From assembly GCF_005280735.1 (NCBI RefSeq), contig NZ_CP040077.1:4711918-4775917 (forward strand): a DNA stretch of 64,000 nt. The letters run 5' to 3'. The notes beneath the pieces are model-generated. The model saw nothing but the letters and a program-made list of their open reading frames with translations. It was not told the DNA's origin and searched no databases. Source of the stretch: Trinickia violacea (lineage in GTDB: Bacteria > Pseudomonadota > Gammaproteobacteria > Burkholderiales > Burkholderiaceae). The position numbers were made by a program, and so were the translations under genes. This document shows, in pieces, positions 1 through 8,333 of the stretch. Each line of letters opens with the position of its first letter. The stretch's first letter is position 1.

Positions 1-778
1 CCTTGCCGCACACGCGCAGGAAGTCGTTGTTCGCGACGCCGTGCGTCTGATAGACCTTGCCCTTGTAACCGCGGTCCTTGAGCGTCGTCGCCGGCAGCGC
101 GGCCGGCGTGCCCGAGCCGGCGATCAGCACCGCGTCCGGATTCGCGCTCATCGTCTTCAGCACCTGCCCCGTCACCGAGGTGTCGGTGCGGTTGTAGCGC
201 TCGTTGCTGACGATCTTCAGGTGATGCGCGTCGGCGGCCTTGCTGAACACGCTGTACCAACTTTCGCCGTAGGCATCCGAGAAGCCGATGAAGCCGACTG
301 TCTTCACGCCGTGCTTTTCCATGTAGCCGGCGATCGCTTCCGCCATCAGGCTATCGTTCTGCGGCACCTTGAAGACCCACGCGCGCTTCGCGTCCATCGG
401 CTGGACGATCGCGGCGGAGGCCGCGAGCGAGATCATCGGCGTTTTGCCTTGCGATACCGGGTCGATCATCGCCAGCGAATTCGGCGTCACCGTCGAGCCG
501 ATGATCGCGTCGACGTGGTCCTCATCGATCAGCTTGCGCGTGTTCTGCACCGCGCGGCTCGTGTCCGAGCCGTCGTCGAGCACGATGTATTGCACGCTCT
601 TGCCGGCAATCTCCTTCGGCAGCAGCGCAATGGTGTTCTTCTCCGGAATGCCGAGCGACGCGGCCGGACCCGTCGTCGAAAGCGTGACCCCGATCTTCAC
701 TTGCGCGAAAGCCGCGCTCGCGCCGCACACCAAGACTGCCGCAACGCCTGCTTGCATCCACCGTTTCGTTCTTTTCAT
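1..778 (-). CDS. ABC transporter substrate-binding protein, branched-chain amino acid type (partial, C-terminus outside window)
   Basis: Read leftward from an ATG at 778; the gene runs off the left edge, so only about 259 N-terminal residues are visible. It opens with a Lys/Arg-rich signal peptide (MKRTKRWMQAG, then a hydrophobic stretch ending ASAAFAQ). The mature part starts VKIGVTLSTTGPAASLG, the usual opening of periplasmic type I binding proteins of the LivJ/LivK family. Later stretches (IIGSTVTPNSLAMIDPV, VGFIGFSDAYGESW) fit the same fold. It would bind an amino acid or related small solute in the periplasm. The livGFKHM operon lies upstream on the same strand but already has its own binding protein, so this is an extra receptor. 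The ligand cannot be told from sequence. Confidence 0.85.
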   Translation of the reverse strand, partial: MKRTKRWMQAGVAAVLVCGASAAFAQVKIGVTLSTTGPAASLGIPEKNTIALLPKEIAGKSVQYIVLDDGSDTSRAVQNTRKLIDEDHVDAIIGSTVTPNSLAMIDPVSQGKTPMISLAASAAIVQPMDAKRAWVFKVPQNDSLMAEAIAGYMEKHGVKTVGFIGFSDAYGESWYSVFSKAADAHHLKIVSNERYNRTDTSVTGQVLKTMSANPDAVLIAGSGTPAALPATTLKDRGYKGKVYQTHGVANNDFLRVCGK

Positions 779-908
779 CAATTGTCTCCAAACGCATTCA
801 AGAAGCGTGTTTTCGTTGCCGACGCAAAGGTCAAACCAAAGGTCGAACACTCGAATCTAGTTATCGTGCCACGACGTGCCAAGCATGGTTTTCCCGCGCA
901 GCACGCAC

Positions 909-938
909 AAAAAAGGCGCGTCCGACAGCACGCGCCTT
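909..938 (-). terminator. Intrinsic terminator of the relic binding-protein gene
   Basis: A perfect 9-bp stem (913-921 with 930-938, AAGGCGCGT/ACGCGCCTT) and an 8-base loop are followed on the minus strand by a run of six T. It lies just downstream of the stop codon of the relic at 972. Confidence 0.8.
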
Positions 939-971
939 CTGCTTTCGAGCAACCCGCCTGTCGACTGCCGA

Positions 972-1110
972 TCAGTCGCCGACCAGCTTCCACTTTCCGC
1001 CGGTGATCTGCGCCATCACGCGAACGCGCAGGTCGAGCCCCGCGTGGGCCGTCGCGCTCATGTTGAAGACGCCCTGTGAAGCGGGCATGTCCTTGGTGTT
1101 TTCGAGCGAG
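972..1110 (-). pseudogene. C-terminal relic of a second branched-chain-type substrate-binding protein
   Basis: Read on the minus strand, the last 40 or so codons before the stop at 972-974 give ENTKDMPASQGVFNMSATAH, then GLDLRVRVMAQITGGKWKLV. That is the characteristic C-terminus of LivK-like binding proteins. In the same frame a stop occurs near 1150 and no usable start or N-terminal domain follows, so about 90 % of the gene is missing. The intact terminator at 909-938 still follows it. It is most simply the remains of a tandem paralogue of the gene at 778. Confidence 0.65.
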
Positions 1111-1249
1111 GCGCAGCAAGGAATCGCGCTAAGAATCGGACGATTCTAGAGCACGTAAGAGGCGGTGAAAGCGGGAAAAGAAGCGCGCGACGAACGGCAC
1201 GATAGACAGAAGGAACAGCGGAAAACGCAGTAATGGAAGCCACAAAGTA

Positions 1250-1282
1250 AAAGCGCTGTTGGATCCTATCCAACAGCGCTTT
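1250..1282 (-). terminator. Perfect 15-bp inverted repeat, likely terminator downstream of livM
   Basis: Positions 1250-1264 and 1268-1282 are exact reverse complements (arm AAAGCGCTGTTGGAT) around a 3-base loop. On the minus strand the hairpin is followed by TTTTACTTT, so it could end transcription coming from livM. The wider 1150-1527 stretch has no convincing gene. Confidence 0.5.
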
Positions 1283-1527
1283 CGTCCGGGCACTGAGTGC
1301 CTCGATTGTCTCCTCGTTCTCCACCTGCAAATTCGGGTGCATCAGAACTAGACCGAAGATTATCGAACCCTGCCCCGTGAGACAACCTAGCATTTACCCT
1401 AGTGGTGCAAGTTTGCACTCAGATGGGGCGGCTTTTTGGTGCGAAACGCCACAGATCACGGCATTTTTCGAAGCGCCGATTTATATCGGATTCCGAACTA
1501 TCTTTGCCTCTCGCTTCGAAGACCCCG

Positions 1528-2502
1528 TTATGCGCGCAACATCCGAACACGTGCGACGATCTCGCCGACAATGCCGCGCCGGAACGCCAGCACGCAGGCG
1601 ATGAAGATCAGGCCCACGACGATCGTCGTCGATTCGCCGAGCGAGCGGAACCACTCGACGCCCGTCGCCGACGCGATCGCGGTGCCGATATCGCCCATGC
1701 GGTCCTCCAGCGAAACGATGAGCGCGGCGCCGAGCAGCGGGCCAAACAGCGTGCCCATGCCGCCCACGAGCGTCATCAGGATGACGAGACCCGACATCGT
1801 CCAGTACGCGTCGCTGAGCGTCTCGAAGCCGAGCACGAGCACCTTGAGCGCGCCGGCAAACCCCGCGATCCCCGCCGACAGCACGAACGCGAGCAGCTTG
1901 AAGCGATCGGTGTCGTAGCCGAGCGACGTGGCACGCGGCTCGTTCTCCTTGATCGCGGTCAGCACCTGCCCGAACGGCGAATGCACGACACGCACGATCA
2001 GCAGAAACGCGAGCACCACGAGCACGAGCACGACGTAATACAGCGCGAGATCCGATGACAGATCCAGGAAACCGAAGAGCTTGCCGCGCGCCACACCTTG
2101 CAAGCCATCCTCGCCGTGCGTGAACGGCGCCTGCAGATAGACGAAATAGACCATCTGCGCGAGCGCGAGCGTCACCATCGCGAAGTAGATGCCTTGCCGG
2201 CGAATCGCAAACAAGCCGACGACCAAGCCGAGCAGCGTCGCCGCGGCCGTGCCGGCGACCACGCCGAGCTCGGGTGAAAGCGACATCGACTGAATCGCGA
2301 AGCCGGTGGCGTAACCCGCCGTCGCCAGAAACATCGCGTGCCCGAACGACAGCAGCCCCGTATAGCCGATCAGCAAATTGAACGCCGCCGCGAAGAGCGC
2401 GAAGCACAGCACCTTCATCACGAACACGGGGTACGCGCCGAGCCAAGGCGCAGCAAGCAGGCCGATCAGCAACAGGCCATAGAGCGCTTTTCTCTGCATC
2501 AT
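1528..2502 (-). CDS. livM: Branched-chain amino acid ABC transporter permease LivM
   Basis: 324 residues starting at the first of two adjacent ATGs (MMQRKALYG). Many hydrophobic helices are visible, including the conserved LLIGYTGLLSFGHAMFLATA segment and the cytoplasmic IKENEPRATSLGYD loop (EAA-type contact with the ATPases). It forms the membrane channel with LivH for high-affinity uptake of branched-chain or related amino acids. The start overlaps the livH stop by 4 bases, so the pair is translationally coupled. Last gene of livG-livF-livK-livH-livM. Confidence 0.93.
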   Translation of the reverse strand: MMQRKALYGLLLIGLLAAPWLGAYPVFVMKVLCFALFAAAFNLLIGYTGLLSFGHAMFLATAGYATGFAIQSMSLSPELGVVAGTAAATLLGLVVGLFAIRRQGIYFAMVTLALAQMVYFVYLQAPFTHGEDGLQGVARGKLFGFLDLSSDLALYYVVLVLVVLAFLLIVRVVHSPFGQVLTAIKENEPRATSLGYDTDRFKLLAFVLSAGIAGFAGALKVLVLGFETLSDAYWTMSGLVILMTLVGGMGTLFGPLLGAALIVSLEDRMGDIGTAIASATGVEWFRSLGESTTIVVGLIFIACVLAFRRGIVGEIVARVRMLRA

Positions 2503-3383
2503 CGTTCCTTGCCGAAGAGACCCGCGGGACGCACGAGCAGCACGAGCGCCATAATGACGAAGACGACCGTGGCCGACGCCTCCGGGTAGAACACACGCGT
2601 GAACCCTTCGACCACGCCCAGCAGCAGACCCGTCAGGATCGAGCCCATGATCGAGCCCATGCCGCCGATCACGACCACCGCGAACACGGTGATGATCATC
2701 GACTGCCCCATCAGCGGCGACACCTGGATGACCGGCGCCGCCAGCACGCCCGCAAACGCCGCGAGCGCGACGCCGAAGCCGTAGGTGAGCGTGACCATCA
2801 GCGGCACGTTGACGCCGAAAGCCTCGACGAGCTTCGGGTTTTCCGTGCCCGCGCGCAAGTACGAACCGAGCCGCGTCTTCTCGATCACGAACCACGTGAT
2901 GAAGCAAATGACGAGCGACGCGACGACCACCCACGCGCGATAGTTCGGCAGATACATGAAGCCGAGATTGGTCGCGCCGGCCAGCGCATCGGGCACGTCA
3001 TACGGCTGCCCCGACGAACCGTAGATCGAGCGGAACACGCCTTCGATCACGAGCGTGAGCCCGAATGTGAGCAACAGTCCGTAGAGGTGATCGAGCTTGT
3101 ACAGCCAGCGCAGCATCGAGCGCTCGATGATCATGCCGAACACGCCGACCACGAGCGGCGCGACCACGAGCATCACCCAGTACGGCAGATTGAAATACGC
3201 GAGACCCATCCACGCGAGCATCGCCCCCAGCATGAACAGCGCGCCGTGGGCAAAGTTGATCACGTTGAGCAGGCCGAAGATGACCGCGAGACCTAAGCTC
3301 AGAATCGCGTAAAACGAGCCGTTGACGAGCCCGAGCAGCAACTGGCTCAGCATCGCAGGCAGCGGAACGCCAAAAATATCCAT
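2499..3383 (-). CDS. livH: Branched-chain amino acid ABC transporter permease LivH
   Basis: 294 residues, typical LivH length. The N-terminal LVNGSFYAILSLGLAVIFGL and the following NFAHGALFMLGAM are LivH signatures; about eight membrane segments follow and the protein ends VLLVRPAGLFGKER. Partner of LivM in the inner-membrane channel. A strong hairpin lies in the 120-base gap between the binding-protein gene and this gene and may hold permease expression below that of the binding protein. Confidence 0.93.
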   Translation of the reverse strand: MDIFGVPLPAMLSQLLLGLVNGSFYAILSLGLAVIFGLLNVINFAHGALFMLGAMLAWMGLAYFNLPYWVMLVVAPLVVGVFGMIIERSMLRWLYKLDHLYGLLLTFGLTLVIEGVFRSIYGSSGQPYDVPDALAGATNLGFMYLPNYRAWVVVASLVICFITWFVIEKTRLGSYLRAGTENPKLVEAFGVNVPLMVTLTYGFGVALAAFAGVLAAPVIQVSPLMGQSMIITVFAVVVIGGMGSIMGSILTGLLLGVVEGFTRVFYPEASATVVFVIMALVLLVRPAGLFGKER

Positions 3384-3456
3384 CGATGAACCTGCCGTCA
3401 GAGTCAGAACGGTGCGCCGCGTGGATCGGGGTCAGCACTTGCGCGCCAGGCGCAAT

Positions 3457-3477
3457 GGCGCCCAACGCATGGGCGCC
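3457..3477 (-). repeat. Stem-loop between livK and livH
   Basis: GGCGCCCA and TGGGCGCC (8 bp, perfect) around a 5-base loop, with no T-run after it, so it is not an obvious terminator. Its place between a binding-protein gene and the permease genes matches the mRNA-stabilising hairpins known from other ABC operons. Confidence 0.5.
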
Positions 3478-3504
3478 CCGCCCGATCGCACGCCCCACAC
3501 CGCA

Positions 3505-4725
3505 TTACTTCCAGAGATCGCACTGCGATTCGGCCTTGGTCCCGAATGCCTGATCGCCGGGGATCGTCGCCTTGAGCGTGTAGTAGTCCCACGGCTTCTT
3601 CGATTCGGCCGGCGACTTGACCTCGAACAAGTACATGTCGTGGATCATCACGCCGTCCTGCCGAACGTAGCCCTTCGCGTAGAAGTCGTCGACCTTCTGC
3701 TGCCGGACTTGCGCCATCACCTTGTCCGCATCCGTCGTGCCGACGGCCTTTACCGCGCTCAGGTAATTCATCGTCACCGAGTAGTCGGCGGCCTGAAGGC
3801 TCGACGGCATCTTCCCGGTCTTCGCGAAGTAGCGCTGCGCCCATTTGCGCGAGGCATCGCTCTGGTCCCAGTACCAGCTGTCTGTGAGCAGCAGGCCCTG
3901 CGCCGTCGGCAGGCCGACGCTGTTCACGTCGTCGATGAACATCAGCAGCGCGGCGATCTTCATCGTCTTGGTGATGCCGAACTCCTTCGCCGCCTTGAGC
4001 GAATTCACGGTGTCGCCGCCCGCGTTGGCGAGGCCGAGCACCTGCGCCTTCGATGCCTGCGCTTGAAGCAGGAACGAAGAGAAGTCCGAAGCCGACAGCG
4101 GATGGAATGCGTGGCCGAGCACCTTCCCGCCGCCCGCTTCGACGACCTTGGTCGTGTTGGCATCGAGCGATTTGCCGAAGGCGTAATCGGCGGTCAGGAA
4201 GTACCAGGTCTTGAGCCCCTGCTTCACGGTCGCCGAACCGGTGCCTTTCGCGAGTGCGGTCGTGTCGTAGGCGTAGTGAACGGTGTAAGGCGTGCACTGC
4301 TTGTTCGTCAGCGCGTCGGTGCCCGCGCCGATCGAGAAGTACGGCCGCTTCTTCTCCTTGATCACGTCGTTCATCGCCAAGGCCGTCGCCGAGTTCGTCC
4401 CGCCGATCAGCGCGTCGAGCCCCTCGGTGTCGATCCATTTGCGCGCGGTCGTCGCAGCGATGTCGGCCTTGTTCTGGTGATCGGCATAGAGCAGCTTGAT
4501 CGGCTTGCCGTTGACCTTGCCGCCGAAGTCGTCGATCGCCATCTGGATGGCCGTCAGGCCGCCCTTGCCGTCGATGTCCGCGTACAGACCCGACAAGTCG
4601 GTGATGAAGCCGATCGTGACCTGGTTCTCGTCGGCCATGGCCTGCTGCAGCGGTGCGGCGGCCAGCCATGCGGCCGTCGTCAAAGCGAGTGATCCTGCGA
4701 CGCGTGCGAGCTTCTTCTTCTTCAT
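3505..4725 (-). CDS. ABC transporter substrate-binding protein (LivK-like)
   Basis: 406 residues with a signal peptide (MKKKKLARVAGSLALTTAAW, cleavage near QQAMADE). The mature protein begins NQVTIGFITDLSGLYADIDG and has the two-lobed type I periplasmic-binding layout (IDDFGGKVNGKPIKLLYADH, later ASDFSSFLLQAQASKAQVLG). It delivers ligand to LivH/LivM. It is encoded inside the operon between livF and livH, about 108 bases after livF. At 406 residues it is longer than E. coli LivK; this subfamily is often linked to amides, urea-like or aromatic solutes rather than leucine, so the substrate is left open. Confidence 0.9.
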   Translation of the reverse strand: MKKKKLARVAGSLALTTAAWLAAAPLQQAMADENQVTIGFITDLSGLYADIDGKGGLTAIQMAIDDFGGKVNGKPIKLLYADHQNKADIAATTARKWIDTEGLDALIGGTNSATALAMNDVIKEKKRPYFSIGAGTDALTNKQCTPYTVHYAYDTTALAKGTGSATVKQGLKTWYFLTADYAFGKSLDANTTKVVEAGGGKVLGHAFHPLSASDFSSFLLQAQASKAQVLGLANAGGDTVNSLKAAKEFGITKTMKIAALLMFIDDVNSVGLPTAQGLLLTDSWYWDQSDASRKWAQRYFAKTGKMPSSLQAADYSVTMNYLSAVKAVGTTDADKVMAQVRQQKVDDFYAKGYVRQDGVMIHDMYLFEVKSPAESKKPWDYYTLKATIPGDQAFGTKAESQCDLWK

Positions 4726-4833
4726 TGGTCTATCTCCTTCGTTCGTTGCGTTCTGGTTGTCCGTACAAAGTCGAGCCCACGGGTCCGGCCGGCGCGCGAG
4801 CGCATCGGACAGGACCGACGTGTCAAACTGGAT

Positions 4834-5589
4834 TCACACACCGAGCAGATCGTGCAGCACGGGCATCTTGCTTTCGAGTTCGCTCGCACCGAAATGCTCG
4901 ACGATGCGGCCGTGCTCCATCACATAGAAGCGGTCCGCGAGCGGCGCGGCAAAGCGGAAGTTCTGCTCGACCATCACCACCGTATAGCCGCGTTGCTTGA
5001 GCATCAGGATCATGCGCGCGAGCGCCTGCACGATGACGGGCGCGAGACCTTCCGAGATCTCGTCGAGCAAGAGCAGGTTCGCCCCCGTGCGCAGAACGCG
5101 CGCGACCGCGAGCATCTGCTGCTCGCCGCCCGACAGGCGCGTGCCCTGGCTCATCCGCCGTTCCTTGAGGTTCGGGAACATCTCGTAGATTTCGTCGAGC
5201 GACATCGCGTCTTTGCTCGCGCCGACCATCGGCGGCAGGATCAGGTTTTCCTCGCACGACAAGCTCGAAAAGATGCCGCGCTCTTCCGGGCAATAGCCGA
5301 TCCCGCAGTGCGCGATCTTGTGCGTCGGCAGGTCGATGGTTTCGCGCTCGCCGATGCGGATGGAGCCTGTGCGCCGCCCCGTCAGGCCCATGATCGCGCG
5401 CATCGTCGTGGTACGTCCCGCGCCGTTGCGGCCGAGCAGCGTGACCACTTCGCCGCGGTTCACCTTCAAATCGACGCCATGCAGGATGTGCGATTCGCCG
5501 TACCACGCCTGCAGTCCGGCGATGGTCAGAGCGGGTGTGCCGGTCGCAGCGGCGATCGCATCGATGTTTTCGCTCACGGCCTGGTTCAT
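4834..5589 (-). CDS. livF: Branched-chain amino acid ABC transporter ATP-binding protein LivF
   Basis: 251 residues, one nucleotide-binding domain. ABC signature LSGGEQQMLAVAR, Walker B LLLLDEISEGLAP and the H-loop region (MVEQNFRFA, with Gln/Asn in place of the usual His) are present. The Walker A reads GRNGAGRTTT: the P-loop lysine is Arg (codon CGT), a conservative but notable change. It pairs with LivG to power uptake; the start overlaps the livG stop by 4 bases. Confidence 0.92.
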   Translation of the reverse strand: MNQAVSENIDAIAAATGTPALTIAGLQAWYGESHILHGVDLKVNRGEVVTLLGRNGAGRTTTMRAIMGLTGRRTGSIRIGERETIDLPTHKIAHCGIGYCPEERGIFSSLSCEENLILPPMVGASKDAMSLDEIYEMFPNLKERRMSQGTRLSGGEQQMLAVARVLRTGANLLLLDEISEGLAPVIVQALARMILMLKQRGYTVVMVEQNFRFAAPLADRFYVMEHGRIVEHFGASELESKMPVLHDLLGV

Positions 5590-6365
5590 GCGTGCGTTCC
5601 CGTTAGCGCGGTATCGACGGTGCCCATGTAAGCCTGCATCACGAGCGCGTTCTTCGATACTTCGGCGTAAGTGCCTTCAGCGAGCACTTCGCCGCGCTGC
5701 AGGACGGTGATCGTGTCGGAAATGCCCGCGATCACGTTCATGTTGTGTTCGACCATCAGGATCGTGCGGCCGCTCGACACTTTCTTGATCAGCGCGGTCA
5801 CGCGGTCGACGTCTTCGTGGCCCATCCCCTGCGTGGGTTCGTCGAGCAGCATCAGCTCGGGCTCCATCGCGAGCGTCGTCGCGATCTCGAGCGCACGCTT
5901 ACGGCCATATGACAGCTCGACGGTGAGCGTCTCGGCGAAATCGGCCAGGCCCACTTGCGTGAGCAGATCGAGCGCCTCTTCATCGAGCTCTTTGAGCGTG
6001 CGTTCGCTCTTCCAGAAATGAAAGGCGGTGCCGAGCGAGCGCTGCAACGCGACGCGCACGTTCTGCAATACCGTCATGTGCGGAAACACGGCGGAAATCT
6101 GGAACGAGCGGATGATGCCGCGCCGCGCGATCTGCGCAGGACGCTCTCCCGTGATATCCACGCCGTTGAACACGATCTGCCCCGCCGTGGGGCGCAAAAA
6201 CTTGGTGAGCAGATTGAAGCAGGTGGTCTTGCCCGCGCCGTTCGGTCCGATCAATGCATGAATCGAACCGCGGCGCACGCGCAGGTTGACGCCGTTGACA
6301 GCGGTGAATCCTTTGAATTCTTTGGTCAGGCCGCGCGTTTCAAGAATCGTGTCGCCGAGAATCAT
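5586..6365 (-). CDS. livG: Branched-chain amino acid ABC transporter ATP-binding protein LivG
   Basis: 259 residues. Walker A GPNGAGKTTCFNLLT is canonical; ABC signature ELSYGRKRALEIA and Walker B LMLLDEPTQGMGHEDV follow, and the C-terminus (VLQRGEVLAEGTYAEV) is typical of LivG. First gene of the liv operon; the upstream 260 bases to the GMC dehydrogenase gene should hold its promoter, but no clear element was picked out. Together with the Arg-Walker LivF, this subunit has the fully standard ATP site of the heterodimer. Confidence 0.93.
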   Translation of the reverse strand: MILGDTILETRGLTKEFKGFTAVNGVNLRVRRGSIHALIGPNGAGKTTCFNLLTKFLRPTAGQIVFNGVDITGERPAQIARRGIIRSFQISAVFPHMTVLQNVRVALQRSLGTAFHFWKSERTLKELDEEALDLLTQVGLADFAETLTVELSYGRKRALEIATTLAMEPELMLLDEPTQGMGHEDVDRVTALIKKVSSGRTILMVEHNMNVIAGISDTITVLQRGEVLAEGTYAEVSKNALVMQAYMGTVDTALTGTHA

Positions 6366-6627
6366 GTCCCCTTCCGTGCGAAGTCAGGCGATGCACTGCT
6401 AGGTTGCGCGCCGATCGCGCAGCACCACGTTACGACAGGTGCCGGTCGGGCCCCCGCTTTTTATGACGTGGTGCATCAATACGGACGATCGTCCCTACCG
6501 CACCACGCGGTACGGCGCCATTGTCTCGCCAATGATGCAGCGCATTCATTGGGATTTGCACTAGGGTCGGTTTACCTATGAATAACGAAGCGTGACACGC
6601 CAGCTCGACGATGCGCACTGACTGTCA

Positions 6628-8331
6628 TCAGACGGACACGCTCGCGCCATGCGTCGAGGACGATTGAGCTTGCATTCCTGACAGCCGTGCTTTGCGATCC
6701 TCGCGGATCATCGTGCTGGCTCGCTCGGCGATCATCAGCGTCGGAGAATTCGTATTGCCCGATGTAATGACCGGCATCACCGATGCATCGACCACACGCA
6801 ATCCTTCCAATCCGATGACACGCAAGCGCGAATCGACCACCGCCGCCGGATCGTCGACGGTGCCCATGCGGCACGTGCCGACCGGATGAAAGATCGTCGT
6901 GCCGACTTCGCCCGCGGCTTTGACGAGCTCCTCTTCCGTTTGGAACTGCAGCCCCGGCAGGATTTCTTTTGGCGCGTAACGTGCGAGCGCGGGCGAACCG
7001 ACGATGCGCCGCGTAAGACGCAACGCGTTGGCGGCGACATGACGATCGCGATCCGTCGACAGATAATTCGGCGCAATCAAAGGCGGCTTGCGCGGATCGC
7101 GCGAATCGATGTGTATCGTGCCGCGCGACGTCGGACGCAAATTGCACGCGGACGCCGTGAACGCGTTGAAGCGATGCAGCGGCTCGCCGAAACGGTCGAG
7201 CGAAAGCGGCTGCACGTGGTACTCGATATCGGAGCGCGTGATGGAAGGATCGTCGGGATCGGACTTCGCGAACACACCGAGCTGAGACGGCGCCATCGAC
7301 ATCGGACCGCTTTGCGTAAGCGCGTATTGCATGCCGATCATCAGCTTGCCCCACCAATGCGCGGCCATCGTATTGAGCGTGCGCACGCCGCTCACTTGAA
7401 ACGCGGCGCGCAACTGCAAATGGTCTTGCAGGTTTTCGCCGACGCCGCGCAAATCCTGCACGACATCGATGCCGAGCTTCTGCAGATGCGCCCCATTGCC
7501 GACGCCCGATAGCTCGAGCAACTGCGGCGAATTCACGGCGCCCGCGCTCAACACGACCTCACAGCGCGCTTTCGCAACGAAGTCGATATCGCCCGCGACG
7601 CCGCCGCGATACTCGACACCCACACAGCGCTTGCCCTCGAACACGAGGCGCTGCGTCAGCGCACCCGTGATGATCGTGAGATTGCCGCGTTGCAGAGCCG
7701 GGCGCAGAAACGCCTTCGAGGCATTCCATCGAATGCCGCGCTTCTGATTGACGTCGAAGTAGCCGACACCGGTGTTGTCGCCGCGATTGAAATCGTCGGT
7801 GGCCGGAATGCCCGCTTGCTGCGCAGCCTCGGCAAACGATTCGAGGATCTGCCATTTCAGACGCTGCTTCTCGACGCGCCACAAACCGCCCGCGCCGTGC
7901 CACTGATTCGCGCCGCCGTGATGATCCTCGCTGCGCTTGAAAACCGGCAGCACGGCATCCCAGCTCCACGAAGAATCGCCTGTGATGCGCGCCCACTCGT
8001 CGTAGTCTTCGCGCTGACCGCGCATGTAGATCATGCCGTTGATCGACGACGAGCCGCCCAGCACGCGGCCGCGCGGATACGACAGCGCGCGCCCGTTCAG
8101 CCCCGCTTCCGCCTGCGTCTTGTAGAGCCAATCGGTGCGCGGATTGCCGATGCAATACAAATAGCCGACGGGGATATGAATCCAGTGATAGTCGTCCTTG
8201 CCGCCCGCTTCGAGCAGCAGCACGCTGACATCCGGATCTTCGGTGAGGCGATTCGCGAGCACGCATCCAGCCGTGCCCGCGCCGACCACGATGTAGTCGA
8301 ACTCGCCTTCGAGCGTGGGCGCTTGGGTCAT
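6628..8331 (-). CDS. GMC-family FAD-dependent alcohol/choline dehydrogenase-like oxidoreductase
   Basis: 567 residues from the ATG at 8331, two bases after the stop of the upstream aldehyde dehydrogenase gene. The N-terminal FAD fold is clear (FDYIVVGAGTAGCVLANRL, residues 11-29; ELVL-like LLLEAGG). GMC signatures follow: YPRGRVLGGSSSINGMIYMR and, near the end, HPVGTCRMG with the active-site His. It oxidises an alcohol to an aldehyde with FAD. Co-transcription with a semialdehyde dehydrogenase suggests a two-step alcohol-to-acyl-CoA route; the alcohol itself is not evident. BetA is the nearest well-known relative, but there is no betB/betI context. Confidence 0.88.
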   Translation of the reverse strand: MTQAPTLEGEFDYIVVGAGTAGCVLANRLTEDPDVSVLLLEAGGKDDYHWIHIPVGYLYCIGNPRTDWLYKTQAEAGLNGRALSYPRGRVLGGSSSINGMIYMRGQREDYDEWARITGDSSWSWDAVLPVFKRSEDHHGGANQWHGAGGLWRVEKQRLKWQILESFAEAAQQAGIPATDDFNRGDNTGVGYFDVNQKRGIRWNASKAFLRPALQRGNLTIITGALTQRLVFEGKRCVGVEYRGGVAGDIDFVAKARCEVVLSAGAVNSPQLLELSGVGNGAHLQKLGIDVVQDLRGVGENLQDHLQLRAAFQVSGVRTLNTMAAHWWGKLMIGMQYALTQSGPMSMAPSQLGVFAKSDPDDPSITRSDIEYHVQPLSLDRFGEPLHRFNAFTASACNLRPTSRGTIHIDSRDPRKPPLIAPNYLSTDRDRHVAANALRLTRRIVGSPALARYAPKEILPGLQFQTEEELVKAAGEVGTTIFHPVGTCRMGTVDDPAAVVDSRLRVIGLEGLRVVDASVMPVITSGNTNSPTLMIAERASTMIREDRKARLSGMQAQSSSTHGASVSV

Positions 8332-8333
8332 GA

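Noticed and set aside
1058..1393. Minus-strand ORF of 111 codons over the inverted repeat
   Set aside because: It overlaps the out-of-frame relic gene and terminator and has no recognisable domain.
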